A stretch of 12,590 bases of DNA from Bacillota bacterium. GTDB lineage: Bacteria > Eremiobacterota > SpSt-956 > JAKJGF01. Shown here piece after piece: positions 1 through 5,877 of this stretch. Below the pieces are notes generated by a model, which saw only the letters and a program-made list of their open reading frames with translations, was not told where the DNA came from and did no database searches. Where the stretch lies: the NCBI GenBank assembly GCA_029555925.1, contig JAKPQU010000356.1:1-12590 (forward strand), written 5' to 3'. How positions within the stretch are numbered: position 1 is the first letter of the stretch; each line of letters opens with the position of its first letter. A program made the position numbers and the translations under genes.

Positions 1-41
1 CTGGTGTTCCGGAGAAAAAAATATCACGGCAGCACAGGTAT
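1..41 (+). repeat. Dispersed repeat, copy 1 (truncated by window edge)
   Basis: Positions 1-35 match 5371-5405 with a single difference (t/a at position 7). The next six bases, AGGTAT, also recur at 5411-5416 after a five-base insertion in the second copy. The left end is cut by the window, so its full length is unknown here. The second copy can fold as a short hairpin (CTGCC and GTGAT with ATCACGGCAG) around an A-rich loop. No coding potential is evident and the family is not recognised. Confidence 0.75.
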
Positions 42-110
42 ATTTTATTGAATTATAATGTAAAGTACCATGATATAAGCTGTAACTGTTATAAACGTTC
101 CAGTTTAGAT

Positions 111-140
111 TTTTTTCGGAGGAGAATCAGGCAGGCAGAC
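111..140 (-). repeat. Inverted relative of the dispersed repeat
   Basis: On the minus strand this 30-base stretch reads GTCTGCCTGCCTG, then 11 unrelated bases, then AAAAAA. The 13-mer and the A-tract match the same positions in 5361-5390, while the central 11 bases differ. Together with copy 1 at the window start, it forms an imperfect inverted pair about 140 bases across. This could be the two ends of a small repetitive element, but only the shared ends support that. Confidence 0.45.
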
Positions 141-376
141 AGTATTTACCTGTTATTCAAATTGTTCAGTTTAATTAAAGCAATTTTATATGAAAATGAT
201 GAAGTTTGCACCTTCACTGGAGGTTGATTTTCATATTTGGTTGTGACCGCTCCGGTCATGTCTGTTGGTATAAGGTATGTGGTGAAATGTTTTCAGAAAC
301 AAGGGATACAGTATTTTATTTTACAGAAACTATAAAGTCAAGTAAAAGTCAATTATATTTTATGATGGAACGAAAC
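141..376. other. Gene-free leader region
   Basis: No convincing gene is seen. An open frame beginning with TTG at 206 has no Shine-Dalgarno sequence and gives a cysteine- and aromatic-rich peptide with no recognisable family. The stretch is AT-rich and leads into the promoter of the TPR gene. Confidence 0.5.
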
Positions 377-405
377 TTGATGGTAAATTTCTATTATGCT
401 ATAAT
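377..405 (+). promoter_or_regulatory. Sigma70-type promoter of the TPR gene
   Basis: A -35 box TTGATG (377-382) is followed by a 17-base spacer and a perfect -10 box TATAAT (400-405). The TG at 397-398 gives an extended -10 (TGCTATAAT). Transcription would start near 411-413, about 28 bases before the proposed start codon, leaving a short leader that holds the ribosome binding site. This is the clearest promoter in the window. Confidence 0.75.
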
Positions 406-424
406 TTCATAATTATAAACCTAT

Positions 425-436
425 AAAGGGGTGATC
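425..436 (+). promoter_or_regulatory. Ribosome binding site that selects a TTG start
   Basis: AAAGGGGTGATC matches the complement of the 16S rRNA 3' end (AAAGGAGGTGATC) apart from one missing base. The GTG inside it (431) can be read as a start but lies within the Shine-Dalgarno sequence itself. The in-frame TTG at 440 is spaced correctly, so 440 is preferred. Confidence 0.6.
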
Positions 437-439
437 TTT

Positions 440-1588
440 TTGCTTTATCAGGTACTTTTATTTTTATCTATCTATATAGTCTTATGCTGTCCGTCTTCAT
501 TGGCAGGTGAAATATACGGAAATCCACTGGCACAGACAGGGCAATCTAACGCCTATAAAGAAAAAGTGGCAAAAGCTATTGAGCATTTTGAAAAAGGCAA
601 AGAAGCCTATATGGCAAATAATTTTGAGACTGCAGAGATTGAATTCAGAGAGGCCCTTGCCCTTAATTCAAAACTTTCAGAGGGACACCTCTATCTTGGC
701 AGAACTCTTGCGGCAGTGAAAAGATATGATGAAGCGATAGGAGAATTGGAAATATATTCTCGTTCCCATTACAATGAACCGGGAATTTATACGGAAATAG
801 CTCTTGTATATGAAAAAAAGAGTAATTTTCCGAAAGCTATGACCTATTATAAATATGCCCTGAGTGCCTATCCCGAATTTAATAATATATTTCATAAAGA
901 TCTCGTGTCTACCGACAGTGAGATTAATTTTTTAGAACAGAAACTGAAGGATAATAATTCCGATAATGAAACACGAATAAAACTGTTTCTTATTTATGAA
1001 AAGAAGGCAAGATTATCAAAAGCCATATATCATATAAAAAAGATTCTTTCTTCTCTCGACGGCTCTGTTCTTAATAAAGACAGAGTATATACGGTGGAAG
1101 ATTACAAAGAAGAAGGCATAAAATCGCTGAATAAAAAGCAGTTTGATAAAGCATTAAACGAGTTTACCTGTGCTCTTCAGTTAGATCCGAAGGCTATGGA
1201 ATGTTATTATTATATGGCCGTGGCCTATGAGGCACTGAAAGATTATAAAAATGCCCTCGACTGTTTTAAACTCTACACTCATTCTGCCAGTATATCTGCC
1301 GAAACCCTTCACGATTGTTACAGAAAAATGGGGGAAATTTATGAAAAACTCGGCAATTACCGGGAAGCTCTTTCCCGTTATAAATATTCTCTTAATTGTA
1401 TTCCCGAATATGCAGAGATGTTTAAAATAAAAGTAGATGTAAGTGATAAAGAAATAAAGAGACTGAAAACTGTACTTAAGACAAAACCTGATGACATAGA
1501 AACAATGGTTAAACTCGCCATTATATATGAACAGAAAGGAAAGTTTCAGGAAGCTCTCACGTTTTACAAAATACTTATTAAAGAGTGA
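440..1588 (+). CDS. Secreted TPR-repeat protein with internal duplication
   Basis: A 382-residue protein if it starts at TTG 440; GTG 431 would add three residues. Residues 1-22 form a hydrophobic signal segment ending in PSSLA, a plausible signal peptidase I site; the adjacent CC does not make a good lipobox. The rest is helix-turn-helix TPR sequence, with motifs such as FETAEIEFREALALN and FDKALNEFTCALQLDP. The chain is two copies of one ~175-residue unit (about 50-203 and 224-380). F62 aligns with F235, and IYEKKARLSKAIYHIKKIL aligns with IYEQKGKFQEALTFYKILI. TPR proteins usually scaffold protein complexes; no enzyme motif is visible. An export signal suggests a periplasmic or surface partner. 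It has its own promoter and converges on the kinase gene, with only 36 bases between stop codons. The partner and exact function are unknown. Confidence 0.85.
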   Translation: MLYQVLLFLSIYIVLCCPSSLAGEIYGNPLAQTGQSNAYKEKVAKAIEHFEKGKEAYMANNFETAEIEFREALALNSKLSEGHLYLGRTLAAVKRYDEAIGELEIYSRSHYNEPGIYTEIALVYEKKSNFPKAMTYYKYALSAYPEFNNIFHKDLVSTDSEINFLEQKLKDNNSDNETRIKLFLIYEKKARLSKAIYHIKKILSSLDGSVLNKDRVYTVEDYKEEGIKSLNKKQFDKALNEFTCALQLDPKAMECYYYMAVAYEALKDYKNALDCFKLYTHSASISAETLHDCYRKMGEIYEKLGNYREALSRYKYSLNCIPEYAEMFKIKVDVSDKEIKRLKTVLKTKPDDIETMVKLAIIYEQKGKFQEALTFYKILIKE

Positions 1589-1636
1589 AGAGTGAAAAGT
1601 GAAAAGCGAAAGGGGTTTTACTTACTATTCACTCTT
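1581..1636. terminator. Heptamer-repeat hairpin between convergent genes
   Basis: Imperfect tandem AGTGAAR heptamers (about 1584-1612) face an inverted copy. AAGAGTGAA (1581-1589) pairs exactly with TTCACTCTT (1628-1636), and an inner AAGTGAAAA can pair with TTTTACTT. The hairpin covers the last codons of both convergent genes and could end transcription from both sides. It lacks a GC-rich stem followed by a clean T-run, so terminator function is inferred from position. Confidence 0.4.
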
Positions 1637-4015
1637 GAAATATTTCTTGCATGAGCTGTTTTCACTGATAGCTCCAGGTTCCAGAAGAGCAATTAATTCA
1701 TTGAAGGCTTTATTTAAAAAGCCTTTTTTCATATATACCCAGGCAAGACCGTCAATTACATATTCATTACGAGGAGAAGATTTCTTAAGTTTTTTATAAC
1801 ACGAAAGAACTTCTTCTAAATTATCAGGATTATCTCTCAACATATTCTTATATTTCATTATTTTTCTTTGAATCTTGAGGGAAGGGTCGGAATGTTCTTT
1901 CTTTTTATCATAAGAAATTTCAAGGTCTTTTTTTGTCACCATCTCACCGGATGAAACAATGGCAGGAGAAGAATAAAGAACTTCTTCTGCCGGCTGGCTC
2001 GCAGAAAATTTTCTGCCGGAAAATACGAGAGCAGATGTATCACTTATAGAAGCAGACAATTCTTCCGCATATGTATCTTCTGGAGGCTTCTTTTGCTCAT
2101 GACCCAGATGTACCATTTCTAAAGCTTCAAGCTCACCCGGCCCGGGAACATAAATGGGAACCTTTGCATCTCGAATCCTCAGGTTATTCATGATGCTGTT
2201 CAGGTAATATAAATCATTGGCAAGTTTACTGTCATTCTCGGCAGATTGCACTTCATAATCAAGTATTTCGAAAAATCTTGCATCCAGTTTCTGCCTGTTC
2301 ATCTGAATGGCAGGAATTAAAGCAGTAAAATCTTTTTCCAGCAGTTCTTTAATCAGATTGAGATAAATTCTGTCAACATGTTTATATTCAAATGTCTTCT
2401 GTTCCGCCAGGCCTTCTTCTTCCAGTTCTCTTGTATCTTTATCTTGAAATATAATATCTGAAGTAATGCCATCGGGAAGAGTTTGAGTATCATAATCAGA
2501 TGCCTTGGAAGAAGGCCGGGAAGAAACTCCAAAAAGATCATATATTTCTGAATCTTCTATATCTTTTACTTCTTCTGCACCAGCCGGCACCCTGGCTTTA
2601 GCTGCTTTGATTTTCTCTATAGATTTATTAAAAACCGATTTCATACCAATACTGAAAAATCCTTCTTTATTTCTTGCAGCAATTAAAGGCTCAAGAGCAT
2701 CGGGATTTTCCATTTTGCCAAGAGCTATGGCAGCACCTTTTCTTATATTCACATTTTCGCTCTTCAAACAATCAATCAAACTATGGAAAGCCTTTTTCTC
2801 TTTAAAATTACTTAAACTCTTTATGGCAGCCAGACAGACATCATTATTCTGGTCTTTAAGTTTCTTAATCAGAGCATATATAGACGTCGGATCTTTTATT
2901 TTTCCGAGGGCATAAACACCTGCCTGCCTTAAGATTGGATTATTATCCTCAAGGACAATATCTGCCAGAATATTTGAAGACCTTCTATCTCCAAGTTCAC
3001 CGAGTCGATTTATGGCTTCCAGCTTTGATTTATCATCTTTCAACGAACAGAGTTGATTCATCCAGAGATCTACTTCACTCAGCCTTTTTGTTACAAGGAA
3101 ATGCTGTCTCATTGCCTGTTCCAGCGCTATAGCCATTTCCCCTGCAGATTGAAACCTGTCACTAGGTTTAAACTGAAGGGATCTGCGGATTATATCATCA
3201 AGGGCCTCGCTGATTCCGGGGACTATATTATTCATGGGCTTATAATTAAAAAGTTCCTGGGTTGTACCCGTTAAAAGATAATAAAGGGTAGCTCCCAGGG
3301 AAAATATATCACTTGTAGGGGCAACCTTACCTATAAACTGTTCAGGAGACATATAGCCCATGGTTCCGATCATAGTCCTGGGACTTCCTCCTGAACCGTC
3401 CTGAAGAGAACAGGCAATACCGAAATCTATGAGAACTATTTTACTATCAGAATTCCTGATCATAATATTTGCCGGTTTCAAATCCCTGTAAATTATAGGA
3501 GGATCACAGTTATGAAGATACTCAAGCACTTCAGCAACCTGAATTGCCCATTTTACAACATCTTCCTGGGGCAATCCCGGGTTTCCCTGCTCCTGTATGA
3601 GAGTATCCAGATCAGAACCTTCTATAAAATCCATAAGAATATAATAACGTTCATTGGAAATAAAATAATCCATAACACTGGGAAGGCTTGTATGATGGAG
3701 TTTATGAAGCAGATCTGCTTCACTTTCAAATTTTTTTATAAGATATTCCTTCTCCTGATCCGATGCAGCCCAGTAAGTCCACAGCTCTTTTGCAGCACAA
3801 ATTTTTCCAGTAACTTTATCTTCTGCTTTATAAACAGCACCCATACCGCCAACTTTAATAAGGTTTTTTATTATGTAACGGCCCTTAAGGGTGCTTCCTT
3901 CAACCAGGGCAAGACCTTTGACTTCATCTGTTGTTCCCCCGGCAAGAGCTTTACCGCATCCGTCACAGAAATTGGCGCCATCTCTATTATTTAAACCACA
4001 CTTAGAACAAACCAC
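1625..4015 (-). CDS. Zinc-ribbon Ser/Thr protein kinase with HEAT and TPR-like C-terminus
   Basis: A 796-residue protein starting at GTG, with GAGGTGAG (4019-4026) as ribosome binding site. Residues 3-20 are a zinc ribbon (CSKC and CDGC). Residues 46-300 are a Hanks-type kinase: glycine loop VGGMGAVYKA (55-64), ATP lysine K76, helix-C glutamate probably E99, catalytic YRDLKPAN (176-183, D178), DFG (197-199) and SPE (223-225). YRD in place of HRD is common in bacterial kinases of this type. S211, T214 and T218 are candidate activation-loop phosphosites. Residues about 325-450 contain three to four HEAT-like repeats (LRQAGVYALGKIKD, IRKGAAIALGKMEN). A helical segment (545-620) and a low-complexity linker follow, then a TPR-like helix pair (715-780). 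No membrane span is seen, so it is probably cytosolic, phosphorylating partners bound by its repeats. The last codons derive from a heptamer repeat. Confidence 0.9.
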   Translation of the reverse strand: MVCSKCGLNNRDGANFCDGCGKALAGGTTDEVKGLALVEGSTLKGRYIIKNLIKVGGMGAVYKAEDKVTGKICAAKELWTYWAASDQEKEYLIKKFESEADLLHKLHHTSLPSVMDYFISNERYYILMDFIEGSDLDTLIQEQGNPGLPQEDVVKWAIQVAEVLEYLHNCDPPIIYRDLKPANIMIRNSDSKIVLIDFGIACSLQDGSGGSPRTMIGTMGYMSPEQFIGKVAPTSDIFSLGATLYYLLTGTTQELFNYKPMNNIVPGISEALDDIIRRSLQFKPSDRFQSAGEMAIALEQAMRQHFLVTKRLSEVDLWMNQLCSLKDDKSKLEAINRLGELGDRRSSNILADIVLEDNNPILRQAGVYALGKIKDPTSIYALIKKLKDQNNDVCLAAIKSLSNFKEKKAFHSLIDCLKSENVNIRKGAAIALGKMENPDALEPLIAARNKEGFFSIGMKSVFNKSIEKIKAAKARVPAGAEEVKDIEDSEIYDLFGVSSRPSSKASDYDTQTLPDGITSDIIFQDKDTRELEEEGLAEQKTFEYKHVDRIYLNLIKELLEKDFTALIPAIQMNRQKLDARFFEILDYEVQSAENDSKLANDLYYLNSIMNNLRIRDAKVPIYVPGPGELEALEMVHLGHEQKKPPEDTYAEELSASISDTSALVFSGRKFSASQPAEEVLYSSPAIVSSGEMVTKKDLEISYDKKKEHSDPSLKIQRKIMKYKNMLRDNPDNLEEVLSCYKKLKKSSPRNEYVIDGLAWVYMKKGFLNKAFNELIALLEPGAISENSSCKKYFKSE

Positions 4016-4041
4016 CTGCTCACCTCAGAATATAAATATCG

Positions 4042-4075
4042 TTACACGTGACGCGTAACGCGTGACGCGTGACGG
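4042..4075. repeat. CGTGACG-type heptamer array, locus 1
   Basis: An imperfect tandem array of seven-base units (CGTGACG, CGTAACG, CGTGACG, CGTGACG) just upstream of the kinase gene. The segment GCGTAACGCGTGACG recurs exactly in the array downstream of the dehydrogenase gene (about 11749-11763), so this is one repeat family at several loci. Confidence 0.75.
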
Positions 4076-4202
4076 AAGGGCTACAAATTAACACAATCAA
4101 ATAATATAAATCAACTACCATTATATTTTACATATTTTTGATAATTCCTTGATTTTTACAGAAATTATAAAAAAAATAGATACTATATTATAAAATATAT
4201 AA

Positions 4203-4241
4203 AAAAAACATTCAATCATAAGAGATAAGATTGTGTTTTTT
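4203..4241. terminator. Weak A/T-rich hairpin
   Basis: AAAAAACA and CAATC (4203-4217, with a two-base bulge) pair with GATTG and TGTTTTTT (4229-4241) around an 11-base loop. The stem ends in a T-run on the plus strand and, by symmetry, on the minus strand. Its stem is short and GC-poor and no gene ends just before it, so the assignment is tentative. Confidence 0.25.
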
Positions 4242-4331
4242 ATGACAGGCAAATTTTTATAGCAACCCAGATTATAATAGAATAACTCTCAGTATCGATA
4301 ACGTTAGATATGCCCCTGATTGCTTGCTGAT

Positions 4332-4391
4332 TTCGGATGTCGGGTTTCAGATGTCGGGTTAAGAAGATTAAACCCGGAACCCAACACCTGA
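4332..4391. repeat. GTCGGGT/TTCAGAT heptamer inverted repeat
   Basis: Four tandem heptamers (TTCGGAT, GTCGGGT, TTCAGAT, GTCGGGT; 4332-4359) are followed by a short spacer and inverted heptamer-like units (about AAACCCG, GAACCCA, ACACCTG). CGGGTT (4355-4360) pairs with AACCCG (4371-4376). This is a third heptamer family with the same layout as the other two: a tandem array folding on an inverted partner. Confidence 0.65.
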
Positions 4392-4625
4392 TTTTAACTG
4401 ATGCCGAATTTATAAATTATTTAGATAAGTTGCTTCTACATAATTTTCATGTAAAGCTTTATTTTACAACATTAAAAATGAAAATTCCTATACGTTCCAG
4501 TTACGTAAGATATAGAGGAAAATTCAAATTAATGAAGAATTTCAATTTTATATTATTTATAAAAGTATCCGTAAGGTCATCATACAAATGGCACGTAATT
4601 TGCTATTATTTAAAAAATTAAAGAA

Positions 4626-4694
4626 TGTCAGATGATTTGTGTAAACTCACCATAACATAAGGTTCTAATAGAGGTTTACACAAAATTTATGACA
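4626..4694. mobile_element. Miniature remnant with IS256-like terminal inverted repeats
   Basis: Two 21-base arms, 4626-4646 and 4674-4694, are inverted copies with 17 of 21 positions matching. The inner 11 bases (TTTGTGTAAAC and GTTTACACAAA) and the outer five (TGTCA and TGACA) are exact, and only 27 bases lie between them. From memory, IS256-family elements end with an outer TGTCA and an inner TTTGTGTAAA in this same orientation. No transposase remains and no target duplication is obvious. It could be a collapsed insertion sequence, a tiny non-autonomous element, or a protein-binding palindrome. Confidence 0.45.
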
Positions 4695-4792
4695 CAGTCA
4701 AAATTTTGATAGACTGGCACAGCAGTCAGACAATTGTGATTATCCGGGTGTTATATATGGAATATCGCAGTCAGCCCGGTAAAATTATTTTC

Positions 4793-4798
4793 AGGAGG
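4793..4798 (+). promoter_or_regulatory. Strong ribosome binding site for a TTG start
   Basis: AGGAGG lies eight bases before TTG 4807. No ATG or GTG in the same frame lies at a usable distance, so the TTG start rests on this site. Confidence 0.75.
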
Positions 4799-4806
4799 GA
4801 AATATT

Positions 4807-5286
4807 TTGTTTCGAATTTATAAAATATCTCTTGTTCTACTTCTATTAATCCTTACAGGATGCGAAGGAGGGCTGAATGAACTCGGCCTCGGGACAGGTT
4901 CTTCCAAAATAGATGATTATGATGAAATTATAGCTTTCTATGCAAATAAATATAAACTCCCTGTGAAATTTGTCAATGCTGTAATCGAAACAGAATCGGC
5001 ATGGGATAAAGATGCAGTATCACCTGCAGGAGCGAAGGGACTTATGCAGTTAATGCCTGATACTGCAAAAATGCTTGGTGTAAAAGATTCTTTTGATCCG
5101 AGACAGAATATAGCAGGTGGCACAAAATACCTCAGAATGTTGCTGAATAAATTCAACGGCAACTATAAACTTGCCCTGGCAGCATATAACGCAGGCCCCA
5201 GAGCTGTTGAAAAATATAAAGGCATTCCTCCATATGAAGAAACCATAAACTATGTGGACAGGGTTATGAGTCTTTATAAATCGTAA
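4807..5286 (+). CDS. Lipoprotein lytic transglycosylase, SLT domain
   Basis: A 159-residue protein starting at TTG. Residues 1-19 are a lipoprotein signal peptide ending in the lipobox LTGC, so C19 would be lipidated and the protein membrane-anchored. Residues 39-157 are a single SLT (transglycosylase) domain, which cleaves the MurNAc-GlcNAc bond of peptidoglycan to leave a 1,6-anhydro end. E63 in ETESAWD is the expected catalytic glutamate. The signature AVSPAGAKGLMQLMPDTA (70-87) and AAYNAGP (125-131) are intact. The protein is close to the minimal size for the family, with no extra binding domain. It stands alone between repeat-rich gaps and converges on the sugar operon. Its role is probably wall remodelling or making room for an envelope complex. 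Which named family member it matches cannot be decided. Confidence 0.92.
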   Translation: MFRIYKISLVLLLLILTGCEGGLNELGLGTGSSKIDDYDEIIAFYANKYKLPVKFVNAVIETESAWDKDAVSPAGAKGLMQLMPDTAKMLGVKDSFDPRQNIAGGTKYLRMLLNKFNGNYKLALAAYNAGPRAVEKYKGIPPYEETINYVDRVMSLYKS

Positions 5287-5291
5287 CGGTA

Positions 5292-5343
5292 ATAAGGTTT
5301 TCTGACTTTTCACTATTCACTTCTCACTTCAGTAGTACCTTAT
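5292..5343. terminator. Heptamer-bearing hairpin between convergent genes
   Basis: ATAAGGT (5292-5298) pairs with ACCTTAT (5337-5343), and CTGA (5302-5305) with TCAG (5329-5332). The interior, read on the minus strand, is a tandem AGTGAGA, AGTGAAT, AGTGAAA array, the same heptamer family as at 1584-1612. It lies just after the transglycosylase stop and could end transcription; the assignment rests on position and folding only. Confidence 0.35.
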
Positions 5344-5360
5344 ACTATTTAGCTTTAGTA

Positions 5361-5416
5361 GTCTGCCTGCCTGGTGATCCGGAGAAAAAAATATCACGGC
5401 AGCACTGGAAAGGTAT
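5361..5416 (+). repeat. Dispersed repeat, copy 2
   Basis: Positions 5371-5405 repeat 1-35 with one difference, and 5411-5416 continue the match after a five-base insertion. Here the upstream part is visible: GTCTGCCTGCCTG (5361-5373), whose exact reverse complement is at 128-140. CTGCC and GTGAT (5367-5378) can pair with ATCACGGCAG (5393-5402). It lies between the convergent transglycosylase and GtrA genes. Confidence 0.75.
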
Positions 5417-5439
5417 GGAGCGACTTTTCGGATAGGCTC

Positions 5440-5877
5440 TTACAAACGTATCTTTTTAAAAGAAAAATATTTCATGGCCAGAAAATTATATAATGTAGTA
5501 ACAGCTATAGCCGTTAAATGAGCTATTGTTTTCATGAATTCTTCCGAGATAAAAGAAATGTGTAAGAAAACATATAATTTCATTACTGCATATACTACAA
5601 ATGAAGCAATAACAATGGAAATCAATGCAATAATAATAAACTTTAATATTTGAATCAGTGTATTTTCTTCATAAGATTTAAATGTAAAAATTTTATTCAG
5701 AACAAAGCTGACACAGGTTCCAAGTGTATATGATAAAGCGACACTCAATACAAAAGAAAAATATAGTTCAAATAAAAACCTGCTGAAAAAATTTATTAAT
5801 GCCGAAATACCACCTGCCAGTAAAAATTTTAAAAATTGCAATGAAAGAAAATGTTTACCAATATCTTTAAGCTTCAT
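5440..5877 (-). CDS. GtrA-family membrane protein
   Basis: A 145-residue protein with four predicted membrane spans (about 14-36, 39-60, 76-100 and 115-137) and basic ends, the usual size and topology of the GtrA family. The segments FLKFLLAGGISALINFFSRF and SYTLGTCVSFVLNKIFTFKS are typical of it. GtrA proteins are associated with moving polyprenyl-phosphate-linked sugars across the inner membrane, often beside a GT2 enzyme that makes the lipid-linked sugar, which fits the operon. The gene is the last of six and its start overlaps the preceding stop by 11 bases. There is no clear Shine-Dalgarno sequence, which suggests translational coupling. The substrate is unknown. Confidence 0.88.
   Translation of the reverse strand: MKLKDIGKHFLSLQFLKFLLAGGISALINFFSRFLFELYFSFVLSVALSYTLGTCVSFVLNKIFTFKSYEENTLIQILKFIIIALISIVIASFVVYAVMKLYVFLHISFISEEFMKTIAHLTAIAVTTLYNFLAMKYFSFKKIRL

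Larger units (their letters stand above)
4016..4806. other. Long gene-free region with repeats
   Basis: About 790 bases without a convincing gene. It holds a CGTGACG heptamer array (4042-4075), a very AT-rich stretch (4080-4260) with a weak A/T-stem hairpin (4203-4241), an inverted GTCGGGT/TTCAGAT repeat (4332-4391) and an IS256-like pair of inverted ends (4626-4694). A perfect 12-base palindrome TCAAAATTTTGA lies at 4698-4709. A 94-codon open frame (4337-4621) begins inside the repeat and has no ribosome binding site, so it is not called. I could not identify a convincing promoter for either flanking gene. Confidence 0.6.

Noticed and set aside
206..412. A 68-codon open frame on the plus strand upstream of the TPR gene
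   Set aside because: TTG start without a Shine-Dalgarno sequence, no recognisable family, and it runs over the -35 and -10 boxes of the TPR promoter.
2505..2915. A 136-codon open frame opposite the kinase gene
   Set aside because: It lies wholly inside the well-supported kinase frame on the other strand; its hydrophobic composition is that of an antisense shadow.
3512..3994. A 160-codon open frame opposite the kinase domain
   Set aside because: Antisense shadow of the kinase catalytic domain, with no start signal or family features of its own.
4042..4075. Heptamer array considered as a CRISPR array
   Set aside because: The seven-base period is far too short for CRISPR repeats, and there are no spacers.
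4337..4621. A 94-codon open frame on the plus strand in the long gap
   Set aside because: It starts inside the GTCGGGT/TTCAGAT heptamer repeat, lacks a ribosome binding site, and its peptide looks like translated AT-rich sequence.
4744..4779. CCGGG and CCCGG pair upstream of the transglycosylase gene as a hairpin or riboswitch
   Set aside because: Only five pairing bases around a 26-base loop, with no conserved riboswitch core that I can recognise.
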